A stretch of DNA of 64,000 bases from positions 28,356,710 to 28,420,709 of the forward strand of contig CM032120.1 in the NCBI GenBank assembly GCA_018894105.1, in the 5' to 3' direction. This DNA comes from Jacaranda mimosifolia. Its lineage: Eukaryota > Streptophyta > Magnoliopsida > Lamiales > Bignoniaceae. The translations under genes were made by a program, and so were the position numbers. The notes beneath the pieces are model-generated. The model was not told the origin of the DNA. It did not search any database and saw nothing but the letters and a program-made list of their open reading frames with translations. This document shows, piece by piece, positions 42,366 to 58,073 of the stretch (the stretch's first letter is position 1; the number at the start of each line of letters is the position of its first letter).

Positions 42366-42864
42366 AAATAGGGCCAAATGGAGGAAAATTTTGAAGGAAA
42401 ACCCAAAACAAAAGAAATTCATAGCCCAGATCTGATGGATACTGTAATTATTTTGCTGCCCATACTTGATAATGGCCTAAAACTCATCATTACAGATGGT
42501 CGCCGTCGCTTCATGGGTGGACGCGGTGGGCTGGTCTCACCGGTGGAGGAAACTTCGCCGGTCGCCTTGGTGGAGTCTTCCTTCTTGCTGCTTGGCTTCT
42601 TCAGTAAGAAGTGTTTTTCTTCCTGGAAGTGATAAGAAATTGTTGCTTTCTCCTCCATTTTGTTTAAATGGAAAAGCTGACAATGGAATGACATTTGAGA
42701 GGAATGAAAGATGTATGAGATGTGCTGGAAATGAAAAGTAAAAATGAAGAGAGAAATGTTTTGAAAATGAAAATGTCCAAGAAAAATGTATATAAAGTAA
42801 TAACTCTTATTTTCTATTTTCAGGTAAAAATGAAAATGGGTCTTGAAAATGAAACCAAATGGCC

Positions 42865-42976
42865 TTAGTTTTTCTCTGGTTGTTCGAGTGGTGCATTTTC
42901 CAGAATCCTCCAGCCACCAGGCCAAGACTAGTTCCAATTAGAATCTCCTTCACAACGCTGGGCCCCTGTAAATCTC
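42865..42976 (-). pseudogene. COX5C: COX5C-like remnant, 5' part (split by the Harbinger element)
   Basis: The minus strand encodes LQGPSVVKEILIGTSLGLV followed by AGGFWKMHHSNNQRKT. This closely matches plant cytochrome c oxidase subunit 5c (GPSVVKEI, GLVAGGxWKMHHWNEQRKTR). The frame runs straight into the transposon after RKT. The usual N-terminus (HKIAHATLKGPS) is replaced by unrelated residues, so this is probably a pseudogene or gene fragment rather than a live gene hit by the element. Confidence 0.8.
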
Positions 42977-43347
42977 CTTCGCACTGGTGTTGGGTGGGAT
43001 TTTTGATAATGAAAGCTTGAAATTGCATGATGATAGGTCCACTTCTTTTCTCCTTACTTAAAAAAAGCAATTAACTTTTCGCTGTCGCCATTGATATCCA
43101 TTAATTTATTGCTTTCACTTCACAGACATCATCATCATATCAATTTCTAGGTGCTCGTTTTACAATTTTCTTTTGCTTCTGACTGAATCAAGAACCTTCT
43201 TCGGCTCTCCAGATAAAAAAAGAAGGCCCGACAATCAACGCGTGTAATCCTAAAATTCTGTTGGAATTGTGCCGATTTTCTAATTGGGTGGAGCATGTAG
43301 TTTGACTCGCCACTAAGTGGGCGGTGCGGAGAGTGGGGAGGCAACGC

Positions 43348-43356
43348 TATAAATAG
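43348..43356 (+). promoter_or_regulatory. TATA box of the third OPR 5' end
   Basis: TATAAATAG with the same surroundings (AACGCTATAAATAGGGAGAG) as copy A at 487. It is intact here, unlike the equivalent position in front of exon 1b at 44054. Confidence 0.65.
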
Positions 43357-43471
43357 GGAGAGATAGACAATGGCGATGGCATTTTCAGTTATTTCTCATT
43401 CCAAGATTTTTCCTCTTCTCACTCCGCGAGAAATACACAAGAAGGCAAGATTTTGCTCCCGAATCAGAGTT

Positions 43472-43578
43472 ATGGCAGTTCATAATACCAGTTATAATAG
43501 TGATAATGGCCCCTCCGCTGATGGACCCATTCCTCTGCTCACTCCCTATAGAATGGGAAAGTTTGATCTCTCCCACAG
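43472..43578 (+). pseudogene. Extra OPR first exon (exon 1a), third paralogue remnant or alternative exon
   Basis: The ATG at 43472 opens 35 codons ending IPLLTPYRMGKFDLSHR and a GT donor at 43579. The phase is the same as in the other first exons and would fit exon 2 at 44978. After about 25 bp of intron sequence it runs into a T run (43606-43635) and then a new copy of the OPR upstream region, so the rest of this paralogue is missing. An ATG at 43370 is in frame with it, giving a possible 34-residue Ser/Lys/Arg-rich extension; in copy A and exon 1b the equivalent ATG is out of frame. Either a truncated third gene or an alternative promoter/first exon of copy B. Confidence 0.7.
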
Positions 43579-43601
43579 GTTCGTTTTTCTGTTCACGGAA
43601 A

Positions 43602-43635
<34 letters not shown>

Positions 43636-44053
43636 CTTTTTCCGGCAAATGAATCTAAACCAAACGGGGCTTAAAGAATGCATGTAGACGGAAATGCAGT
43701 GGGTGGCGTAGGGGAAAATGAAACCATGAAATGCATGCCAGTAGGTCCCAGCACTCCTTTTCTTTTTCCTTCTCTTCCTAAAATCGCAGCGACCTTTTCG
43801 CTGTCGCCATTAATTTCCATTAATTTCTTGCTTTCAACTTCATATGCATCGTCGCATCATCGTCGAAAACAATTTCGAGGTGGTCGTTTTACAAGTTACT
43901 TTTGCTTTTGACCCAATCAAGAACCTTCTTCAGCAGTTCAGCTAAATCAACGCGTAAAATCCTAATATTCGGTTGGAATAGTACCGAGTTTTCTAGTGGG
44001 TTGAGTAGCTTGACTCGCCAGTAAGAGTGCGGTACGGAGAGTGGAGGCAACGC

Positions 44054-44061
44054 TATAACTT
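44054..44061 (+). promoter_or_regulatory. Damaged TATA region in front of OPR exon 1b
   Basis: The TATAAATAGGGAGAG of the other two copies is replaced by TATAACTT, followed by TTATTGGTT and a run of about 13 G (44071-44083). The core promoter of copy B is therefore probably weakened. Confidence 0.5.
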
Positions 44062-44188
44062 TTATTGGTTGGGGGGGGGGGGGTTAGAGAATGGCAATGG
44101 CATTTGCAGTCGTTTCTCGATCCAAGATTTTTCCTCTTCTCTCCGCTAAAAATATACTAGGGCAAGATTTTGCTCCCGAATCAGAGTT

Positions 44189-48529
<4,341 letters not shown>

Positions 48530-49342
48530 GGTGTGGCCACCAGATATTGATGCATTTCCTGTTAAGCATCACTTCACTGTTATGGTTTCATAGGACTTTA
48601 TAAAAATAGGACCATATTATTTTATGTATTATGTGATAGATTTATCATTGAAATTCTTATGATATTATGAGTTTTATTATGCTGTCAATTCGTCCTTCTC
48701 GTCAATTTAAAGGGTGATATAGAGATTTAAGAAATATTATTTATACATTCGACAAGGTATTAACTTTTGGCAATGTGATTGTGGATCGAGATCATGCACA
48801 TGAGATGGGATAACTAAGTTAATGGAGTTTTATAGTGAGGAGCTGCTAAAAATTGCATGGAGGGAAGTAGTTATTGTTTTAGATTAATGACGAGTATCAT
48901 AACTCAACCTAGGCTATGTAATGTATTTTATGTGACGGGTGACAGGTAGGTATAAATTTCATTAAGGAGCTGTTGAGTTTAAAAGTTGCCAGAACACTAC
49001 TCATCGAGAATAATGTTTATCGCCACTGGGTAAATGAGAAAATGATGTCATCAACATGTTAGTACCTGGTGATGATGTAGAATTTCTTGCGACGATTTAT
49101 AGAAATATGGCTTAACTTGGGCTTGGAAGTACATATTACATAGAACTCCTTTAAATTGTCAATGCATTGTGTGGGAGGGGAGTCTAGCATGCTAATGATT
49201 CTTTGATTTAGACTGGCATGCTTTCATGAACACCCGTTGGCAAATAAGGAATCAAAGTTGATGGATCCTTTAAATAAGAAGTTCTAGTCCTAGTGGGATA
49301 ATATCAACCAAAAAGAATGCATTCAATTTCTGCACTTGAAAG
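48530..49342. other. 3' flank of OPR copy B, no gene
   Basis: Partly alignable to 4617-5000. No supported ORF or RNA gene. It ends at the 8-bp TSD of the hAT element. Confidence 0.5.
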
Positions 49343-50153
49343 TAGACCTGGCAAAATGGGTACCCGCGGGTAATCCAAGAGCGGGTAAGAATGGGTTGGG
49401 TAAATTTACTCGTGGGTAAAATTACCCATTTTTTATTGGGTAAGGGAGAGTGGACCCATTACCCATATTGCCAGGTACCCGCGGGTAATCCAAGAGCGGG
49501 TAAGAATGGGTTGGGTAAATTTACTCGTGGGTAAAATTACCCATTTTTTATTGGGTAAGGGAGAGTGGACCCATTACCCATGACTATGGGTAATGGGTAA
49601 CCCACGGGTACCCGTACTATTTTTTATTTTATTTTATTTATATTTAAAGAAAAAATAGTATTTTTTTTTAAATTTACATAATATTATTTAAATGTTAGTT
49701 GTTACCTAAATAAAATTAATAAAAGATGTCAAATATTGTATTGAACAAATATTTTAAAGCATGTCAAATGTTTTGGTTTGAAAACTACAACTTAAATATT
49801 TAAACATATATTAAATTTAAGTTATATTACATTTCGAAGTTTAAATTTAAATTTCATTATATGTCAAGTTTTTTGAACTAAAAATTTAAACACCACTTAA
49901 ATATTGTTGATATCATTAACAAAAAAAAGTGTTATACCTTTCAAAATAGTTGCAAAAATTAGAGAAAATTAAAAATTAAAATATAAATAATTATTTACGA
50001 ATTACCCGTGGGTTGGGCCAAAAAACGGCGGGTAATTAGATGGCGGGTAAAATTACCCGCATTTTATTGGATACAGAAAATAAGGCCCATTACCCGCATT
50101 TTTTTGGATACCCACAGGTATCCGTGGGTTTGGGTAATTTTTTGCCGGGTCTA
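49343..50153. mobile_element. Non-autonomous hAT-like element with GGGTAA-rich ends
   Basis: Perfect 8-bp TSD CTTGAAAG (49335-49342 and 50154-50161). The terminal inverted repeats are TAGACCTGGCAAAATGGGTA and, from the right end, TAGACCCGGCAAAAAATTAC. Both subterminal regions are packed with GGGTA/TACCC motifs in both orientations, probably transposase binding sites. At the left the block starting TACCCGCGGGTAATCC occurs twice (49361 and 49476), a 115-bp tandem duplication. The centre (49620-49990) is AT-rich and non-coding. Length is 811 bp. Confidence 0.9.
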
Positions 50154-50161
50154 CTTGAAAG

Positions 50162-50756
50162 CAAGGATGAACCTGAGGAATTTGACCAAATAGGAAAGCA
50201 TGTAGTGTCCGAGCTTTCTGTCCAAACAAGTGCAGTACATGATTTATTCAGTACTGAATAATTTAGTTCTCTATCTAATATTTCCGATTGAGATAATAGA
50301 TAGACTTCTCCTCTCCTTCTTGAATAATTGGGCTAACTTAGCACATGTGCCCTATCTGTGATGGTAAGATAAAATCTCATGGGTATTATGCCCCAGGGCA
50401 AGGTGTTGTCAAAATGGGTGGGCCATGTTCTGAGCTCAGTTAATTTATTTTCTAATTTTTCATGTATTTTAATCAATTATTTATATTATGATATGTATTT
50501 CCAATATGGTTTTAATATTTTTAAATACAAAAATCATATGATATTCATAACATGGGTTAAATGCAAATTATCCCCCTATGAAAATAGTAATTGCCACATA
50601 ACCATAAAAAAATAGAGTTTGATCGGTACTTTATATTTTTTTTAATTTGCCTCACTCACACCAAACTCACTTTTCTAGTTGAACAAAATTATTGACCAAA
50701 TTACCCTCTAGTGTGCTGTGGAAAATATGTGCACTGTTGAACCATCATTTTATGTC
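50162..50756. other. Remaining OPR 3' flank and AT-rich spacer
   Basis: 50400-50560 matches the sequence on both sides of the CACTA insertion in copy A (5036-5102 and 6287-6390). Beyond 50560 no match or gene was seen. Confidence 0.5.
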
Positions 50757-51339
50757 CACATTGGGAAAAAAAAAAATTGACATTTTTGATGGAAATTTTC
50801 AATGAATTTTCGACGGAACGACAAATTGCCGATAGATCTTTGATGAAATTTTCTTGTCGAAAAAACCCTCATCGTAAATTGTTTCCCATCTGATTTCTGA
50901 CCAAAGCTTCCATCGAAAAATTTTCTAATGGATTCCCATTGAGTTTGTGATGGAATTTTGATAGTATTGAACAATCAAATTTTTGTCGCATTTTTGACGG
51001 TTTTTTTCCTCCGAATTTTTTTTCGAGATTGTTCCGTCAATTTTCCAACGGATTTCTTATATTTTTTTGATTTATTTTTTACATTTTTTATGAATATTAG
51101 ATGGATTTCCAAAGGGTAGTTCTCATAATAATTATTTATTTATAATCATTTTCCTAGGCTTTCCATTGAAAATTTAGTATATTTTAAAAAATATTTATTT
51201 AATTACACATGTAACCTGCTCATATGTCTTGAATATAAAATAACATACAATTATAATACAAGAAAGTTAGGAATAAATGGGACAATAAATAAAATAAGAT
51301 GTAATATTATAAGTAAAAATTTTAACAGTTATAATTTGT

Positions 51340-53330
51340 AGTTACAAAAGTTAACAGCCGTCATCATCATCATCATCATCATCACTGAAGTTGAAATAGG
51401 CATCTTGCTCGGTGCCATGTCGATGCTGGTCTTGCTCGCCCAGCTACGGCTGAAGCTGGTAGTGGTAGGTTCGAGGGGCGGGGGGCGGGGGGCGGGAGGC
51501 AGGGGTAAGGGCAGAGCATCTGCATGACCAGTTGAGAAATCAAATTCTACATCGCGCTCAACTGCAATGGGAACATGCTTCACATATCATCGATACCTGC
51601 CTACGAACGGGCCTCCAACTGGACTATAGTTGATGCACTAGGCTCCTTCTAAGGCAAGCTGGTGTAGGAGAGCGATTGTTGGTAGTTCAACCTTAAACCC
51701 GTTTCTTCTTCTTGGGGCCACCCATTGTGTGAGTCCACAATTTAGTTTGAGATTGCTAGGTCTCTGCATTACTCCCAACACCCTCTGGCTAAGACTGAGA
51801 TTGCAGCATTTGCTAGAAGCTCTTTTGCAAGGGATAAAAATCAATATATGAATGTAATTAATATAATGTAATTAAAACGATATAATGTCATATGTAATAG
51901 ACTTATAGCAGCTTTCCTCGCTCTCTCGTCCACCCATCTTCTATCGACTTGCCTTTGGTGGGTATGAGCAAAAACCCGCCCACCGTCGGAGTCTCTGTGA
52001 CTTCCGAGCCTACATAGAGAATAAGAGAACAAGAATTGACATAAGTGTGATACATGTACATAATACTAAACTACTATATTTATAAGAAAAAAATCCGACA
52101 GAGTCTCCCCTAAAATCGATCTTTACCAAAAAATAAAAGCTCATCAACAACCAAAGAGATGATAACACAATATCATTTGAGAAGGGCAACAACCTTTCCC
52201 CATCGACCAAAATATAAATGGATAACAAATGGGAAGGGCACCAACCCTTCCCCATTAACCATGTCATGCAAATATTATAAACATAAGAGAAAGTAACATA
52301 AGATTATAGACTAAGTTTACTAAAGTCTAAAAGTTAGGAAACTCACTAAATGCTCGACATGTATCCCGATGGATGTACTCCTCTAGTATGGAGGGATCCA
52401 CCAATCTCAGAAGCTTGGTTCTTCTTGGCTTGCGTAGACTTCTTTTGAAGATTGCCAGTGCCGGCATAGTCCATCCCAAGTGTCCTCGTCAATCTACTTT
52501 GCCCTTTTGCTTGTCTTTTGGATGTGGCCATACATGTTACTCAGTCAATGGCCCCCTCTAGTGTCGAAGGCCATCCAAAAATGGCCCTTATGTTGGGGGT
52601 CCCAAGTGACATATTTCTATGAAATAAAAGGAAATCAGTTAGTTTAATTACAATACAAAGACGTACTTAATTTATAAAAGTAAATATATTTATAGCATTC
52701 ATATACCTTCCACTCTTTGAACATCAAGTCTCGAAGGGTTTGGGGGATATCCGACTAGGTCTTATAGGGCTAGCTCATATACCTTATTCTTGATCACCCT
52801 CGTCAAGAATTTGGTATCGTCGAGCGAGGGCGTATACCTGCATAAAATAATTCTTAGCATTAATATATAATTACCAAAACAATAATAATATAATATTTAT
52901 ATAACAATTTGAACTCACCCGTAATGGGGGCTCTGATCCCCCCTCGTTCAATGCCTAGCTTGTTGAAGAATAGACTGCTGGGGATGATGCTGATGTCGAT
53001 GCTGAATGATCAAGTGGAGCAGAAAGAGACAGCTGAATGCTAGGTGGAGTGATAGATGATGAGAGAGTTTTTGCAGGTGAAGTAGACAGTGGCGGGAACA
53101 AGTAATGCTGTTGTGAGTGTAGGTGTGGAGAACGGTATGTGGATGACCTTAAAATAGTAGAAGAGGATGAGGGAGGAGTATTGCAGCTTTTGGTGGGAGG
53201 AAGGTGTGGGTTAGGCATAAACTGATGACTAGCCAATAAGGTGGTGGGAGACTGGTCAGCTGGCAAGTGTGTTTCGGGGAATTCATCTTCCTAACTCGGC
53301 CAGAACCTCGACCTTGACGAATGGTAGGGG
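51340..53330 (-). pseudogene. Ptta/En/Spm-type (plant transposase 24-like) gene
   Basis: Minus strand, several exons or fragments. The N-terminal part (53266-52955) is Pro/Ser-rich low complexity. The piece at 52850-52710 contains YTPSLDDTKFLTRVIKNKVYELAL, with an in-frame stop after it. The piece at 52531-52346 contains KKNQASEIGGSLHTRGVHPSG, matching the family's RxxGGSLHTGG signature. The piece at 52000-51890 contains FAHTHQRQVDRRWVDERARK, matching its THTKKDGxWVDERAxK motif. The 3' part (51583-51329) is Pro-rich and ends in a (TCA)n repeat (51360-51383). The order fits the family. Stops suggest decay, though some gaps may be introns. Confidence 0.6.
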
Positions 53331-53339
53331 ATGAAAATT

Positions 53340-55799
53340 AGATTGGTTTGCCATATGGACAATAATTAATATTATTAAAATAACTTAATCTTTTCATATG
53401 TCAAATGCAAAAGAATAGTTAACAACTAGACTCAATAAGGCAAATTACTTAATATCGAAGTTTATATATATATATATATGTATATCGAATATATATCATT
53501 CATTCATCGGATAAATTCTTTAGTCTTTCTATCTACCCGGATATATTGTTGTAATAAGAGGACAATTTTAATGGCCTATTGACATTCCAATCCTTGATTG
53601 GTTGTCATGTACAATAATAGATTTGTGTAGACAAAACGATTGAAGACTTTATGTAATGAATGAATGAATTTTTGAAAAGAAATTTTGCATGAGCATGTAA
53701 GGCTATTGACCAACTATAGGCGTTGGGGACTCCTATAATGCCCATTTTCTAATCAAATATTATTTGGTTCATAAATTATGTAATGACTCCCTACCAAAAA
53801 TGCTAGAAATATGGAAAATTATTCTACGATCATAAATAAAGATTTCACTTCAGGTCGGCCTCAAGCAAAATTTCAACTTATGATTGTAGAATAATTTGCC
53901 ACAGTACTGGCATTAATATCTAGAACTCATTATCTTTGTCTTTTTTAGGGTTGTTAGAATAGCATTTAGAAGACGAGATGGTGAAATTTTTGTTCTTTAT
54001 GTTTCTAACTTTTAAAAAAAATTGAGATAGATATGGTTGAGATGATGTACAAATGAGGAGTTTGTTGGTATGATAATCTATTTTGTAATTAGAGGCGATG
54101 ATAATTCAATTATAGTTGGCAATATGCATAATTTTTAGTTATATTTTTAATCATTTAAGTTTAAAATAATTTGTAAGACAATCATTTAAGATAAGATGGA
54201 ATTTAGTTTCTTAAGCTACATTGGTTATTTTGGATAGTTTTGTAATATCACTATACCAGTTGTGAGCTCTAATAAGGAAAGAGGATAAAGGATTGATGAC
54301 TACACAAGAGATTTAAAATCTTGATTGAGTTTTGTTGATAAAGGATTTGCTTTTTGTAAATTTTCATTCCACGTTTTAGGAAGAAAGATTTGGGAAACGA
54401 ATCTTGCATGAGTGGGTGGACTTGAATTTTTCAAATCTTTTCATGATAAGGTAGAGTTTGGAATATAGAATTGTTTACTTTATATTTTTTTTTATAGGAT
54501 TTTTGAAATTGAATTAATTTTAGGTATATAATTGATTTTTTAAGGGTAAATATCATTTAATAATTACATTAATTGTTAATTTTTGTTTTTTGAAAAGAAA
54601 TTTATTCATAAATCATAGACAACCCACATGATTTGGGGGGTAATTTGGAATTTTATAATGGGTATATTTGTATTGAATTATGTATGAAGTTTATATTCAA
54701 GTGCTTTTCATAGAGAATTATGAATTTTCAATTTCTAATGATTTTAGGGTGGATATTCAACTAACATATTACTCTAACATACTAAATTGTCATGTTAATC
54801 TAAACAACAAGCATACTACACATATTAATCTAAACTAAACATACTAACATACAAAACTAACATACTAATCTAAACATACAAACATATAAAACTAACTAAC
54901 TAACTAAATAAAAAAGTAAAAGAAAAAATTATGAAACCAACATACTAACTAGATATCAAAATGCTAACATTCCAAATAGCAAACTAAACTAATCATACTA
55001 ACATACAGAATTAACATATTATCTAAACATACAAACATAAAAAAACTAACTAAATAAATAAAGCGTTAAAGGGAGTTAACGAATTCTAAGCATAAGATAT
55101 TGAGTTTATAAAGAGATACTAACATTTTCTTTTTTTAAATAATAACATTTGACGTATAAATTACAAAATGCTCATTAATATTATTTTATTTTATCCAAAT
55201 ACTATTATTTCTTATACCTAACACTCTAAAAATATAAAAAAAATATAAGCTCTAAAAAAATATACCATATATAAGCTCTAAAAATATCTAACATAAGGAT
55301 GTACTAGATAAGTTTTACTATATGCTGCATTCTTTCCTAAATTTACAACCTGTCATATCATGTATAATCTTTCTCAAGAAATCAAGAAACTCGATAAGCC
55401 ATAAAAGCAAGAAAAGATCAATTTCATATGACAAATATGAAACTACGTGATATGAAAAGCTCTATTAACAGTTAGTTGTAAGAAAAATAATATTCATGGC
55501 TTTAGGTAGGGCAACGATATAATCAATATATCAACTAAGATAAATAAACCTAAATAAATAAAAATATCAAATAAATTAAGAAAATTAACTGATGGATCTT
55601 GAATATGGCGACGACAACAGTGGGTGGTGAAGTAGCCGTAGTGGCGACAAGTGTGGGTGGGTGGCGACTAGAGTGGCGGCAACGGTGGAGGATAGCAGGG
55701 AGCGGATGAGGGAGGGGGATATAGAGAAGGGAAGAAGACAAAAATGAGGAAGAAGAAAGTGGCGCGACCGATTTAATTAGGTTTTCTGATGAAATTTTT
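53340..55799. other. AT-rich interior of the CACTA element, no gene recognised
   Basis: Contains a (TA)n run at about 53465-53480 and a stretch of short ACTAACATAC/AAACATAC repeats (54770-55060). The region 55600-55740 has GGTGGCGAC-type repeats encoding low-complexity frames. No transposase motif was found. Confidence 0.5.
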
Positions 55800-56201
55800 C
55801 AAAGAGAACTTTTTAAAATTAATTTTTTTTTAACTTTTCAACTGAATTTCTATCGGAAGAAACTGTCGGACATTTTTTCCAATAGATTTTTGATGGACAA
55901 TCCATTAGATATGATGGCGCCTTTTCGCACCAACTTCTCTCTAAATTTACTAACGATTTTTCGTCGGGTTTCCATCGGAATCATATGTTCTCGTAAATCC
56001 GTCGAAATTCCTTCACAAATTTCCAACAAAAGCAATATGTCGGAAAATTAGTGTTTTTTGTAGTGTCATTGCATAGTTCTTCATACTTTGCCAGAGAAGA
56101 AAACCTAAAATAAAAATCTATTTTAAAAACCCTTCTTCCTTTCGGTCATTAAAGGAAAATTTCTACTTAATTTCACTCTCTTCTTCCTATCCAAAAAACA
56201 A

Positions 56202-56361
56202 ATGGTGCCTAAAGCGAAGAAGCCAATGGAGAACAAACCCTTCATCGAGAAATCTCCAACTGCTGAGATGGCTCCAGCGGAGAAGCAACTTAAGGCTGGG
56301 AAGAAGTTGCCAAAAAAAAAAAAAGGCGTTGTTGCCGTCAGCTTGCTCAGTACAAAAAAGA
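56202..56361 (+). pseudogene. H2B: Histone H2B pseudogene, 5' part (interrupted by copia element)
   Basis: The ATG at 56202 opens a Lys/Pro/Ala/Glu-rich tail typical of plant H2B, including APAEKQLKAGKKLPKKKK. It then jumps, after a small frameshift, to RQLAQYKK, the sequence just before KKPTISS in H2B. About 70 residues, most of the histone fold, are missing. The coding sequence continues at 63122 on the other side of the copia element. A pyrimidine-rich leader precedes the ATG. Confidence 0.8.
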
Positions 56362-57524
56362 TGTTGGAAATATAATATCAGATTATAAACAACAGATTAA
56401 AGTAGAATAGCAATCTATTTTATAATCACAAGGCAGTGTTTGAAAAGAAATATATAACAAATATTTCAGAAATAACTAGCATGCATATATAATAAAATAT
56501 ATTCACTTGCAGTTTTATTTTAGCAAAAGAATAAACCAAAAGCAAGTAACCTAGTTTGGAATATAACAACAGAAATTACAGAAGTCAGTATATAAACCAA
56601 GAACTTATCTCACAGTTCTATATAGTAATATAACTCAAACTGAATCACCAAAGTATGATTTGCCTTGAAGAAATTCTCTCCCCTACCAGTGCAGAGAGTT
56701 CAATGAAACTTCCTCCAGGATAGGACAGTCTCAGAAGCCTTTTGGTGCACTCCAGAAAGCTTTACCTCGATCACCACTCAGTTGTCAAAAAATGATAAGC
56801 AACATTTTATCAGACAGATATTAGAGGAGAGAAAAGATTTTGTTCTTAGTGTGTTCTATACTGCCTGCATTAGCAGCTATATATAGGTGTGAGAGAGGAG
56901 GCATCAGGATGTCTAGGTTCATTCTGAATTCTAGTCCAGATTTATTTTTGGACTGGATACAATGAAGCTAGTAATTCCAGAAACGACTATCAGTTTCTAT
57001 AATATCCTTTTTGACTTTTTGAATTTTTAAAATTCAAATTTAAACAAAATTCTAGATAAAAAATTGGAATTTTCAGTAAAAAGATTAATCCAAGACTCGA
57101 GACAATTCGCCCAAAAGCCCATCACTTGAGCCAAGTTTAGGCTGGGCCGGGTCGGGATGGGCGGGCAGCGGTGGCAGCGGGTGTGTTGGCACACCCTCAT
57201 GAGTCCCTTAATTGATACTTTACTAAGCATCAATACTTAAACTACATATATGGTGTATTCCCATTGGGTGTATTTTCAATGTGGGATAAGTGATTTTGTA
57301 TCAGACAAAGAACATTTTATATTCCCACTTATTCCTCCATACTTTGTCTCACAAGTAATGTGGAATTTCGCCCACATACATAATCTTTTATCTTTTTGTC
57401 TCCCCTTCATATATACACAACACTCATGGATTCCAACCAAATTAGCATTCATACATAAGATTTAATCACTTCTTAAACACATAATTAAACATAAATCCCA
57501 ATTGATTTGATGCCAATTACAACA
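56362..57524 (-). repeat. 3' LTR of the copia element
   Basis: 1163 bp. It includes sequence around 56640-56700 and 56925-57030 that is absent or shortened in the other LTR. A TATATATAG-type TATA box lies at about 56878-56887. The end near the interior reads ATTACAACA. Confidence 0.88.
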
Positions 57525-58073
57525 ATCCCCAACAAATCCATAGTGTTGGATTATCAGGATTATCGTAACTTGTTTTCAGTAATGGTACTTTCCGGTTTGA
57601 ACCACCACCTAAGTTATCTAACTTATGCCACCATAAGGACAAATGGATCAAAGCCTTAAATTTAGCCTTGGATGTGGCGGCATCCATTGGTAACAACAAG
57701 CTAAATGGCTATGTAGTAATCTTTAGGTTTGACACGTTACGACTATGTGTCCCAACCCTATATTATGAATGTTTCTGAGAAATAACCTTTTTCCTCTAGT
57801 CGCGGCGAAACGATTTCATTCACTTAGTTAGGCAGCTCCAGGGATGCATTGCTTGCATCTTGTCAATATGACTTGACCTCATTCAGAGTTAGAACTCTTA
57901 CTTTACTTGCAGTTAACAGCACCTTCCAGGTATGCCAGGGGACAAACTCAGGTACTAAAGTATCAGTCAGGTTTGGGTGCACTTTGACACACTCAGTAAC
58001 TTGTTTATACCACATTGAACCTTCCTTGTGGGATCTCCACTTGGTAGGTTGGGTTGTCACTACAGGTGCATCA

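Larger units (their letters stand above)
28428..42864 (-). mobile_element. Very large PIF/Harbinger element (about 14.4 kb)
   Basis: The left end is GGGCCCATTTGGTTTTATTT; the right end read on the minus strand is GGCCATTTGGTTTCATTTTC. Similarity between the ends continues for about 45 bp, including a shared TATTTTCATTTT/CATTTTCATTTT block. The TSD is TTA (28425-28427 and 42865-42867). The flanks are the two halves of a COX5C-like sequence, an independent proof of both ends. Inside are a decayed Harbinger transposase and a Myb/SANT-like ORF on the minus strand (the two usual genes), plus extra ORFs, a GC-rich minisatellite and eight copies of a 586-bp repeat. Autonomous plant family members are usually roughly 5-6 kb, so this one is greatly enlarged. 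Confidence 0.82.
50757..56065 (-). mobile_element. CACTA (En/Spm-like) element with ORF1-type gene, left end uncertain
   Basis: The right end, read on the minus strand, is CACTACAAAAAACACTAATT (ending at 56065), a standard CACTA terminus. Both ends have several hundred bases of subterminal repeats built from TCCGTCG/CGACGG/CATCGGAA motifs (50780-51080 and 55800-56045). The left end near 50757 reads CACATTGGGAAAAAAA, probably a mutated terminus, and no convincing 3-bp TSD pairs with the right side. The interior carries a Ptta/En/Spm-type gene but no recognisable TNP2-like transposase, so the element is non-autonomous. Confidence 0.7.

Noticed and set aside
42378..42937. Overlapping frames at the Harbinger right end crossing into flanking DNA
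   Set aside because: The minus-strand frame spans the transposon terminus and the TSD, so it is chimeric; only a possible leader role for 42495-42640 was kept as a finding.
43606..43672. T run followed by CCAAACGGGGC as a MITE terminus
   Set aside because: It resembles a Tourist end, but no partner end or TSD was found, so the truncation of OPR intron 1a is left unexplained.
49358..49620. Interstitial telomere repeat
   Set aside because: The GGGTAA motifs are in both orientations, irregular, and lie just inside hAT terminal repeats with an exact TSD; the plant telomere unit TTTAGGG is not present.
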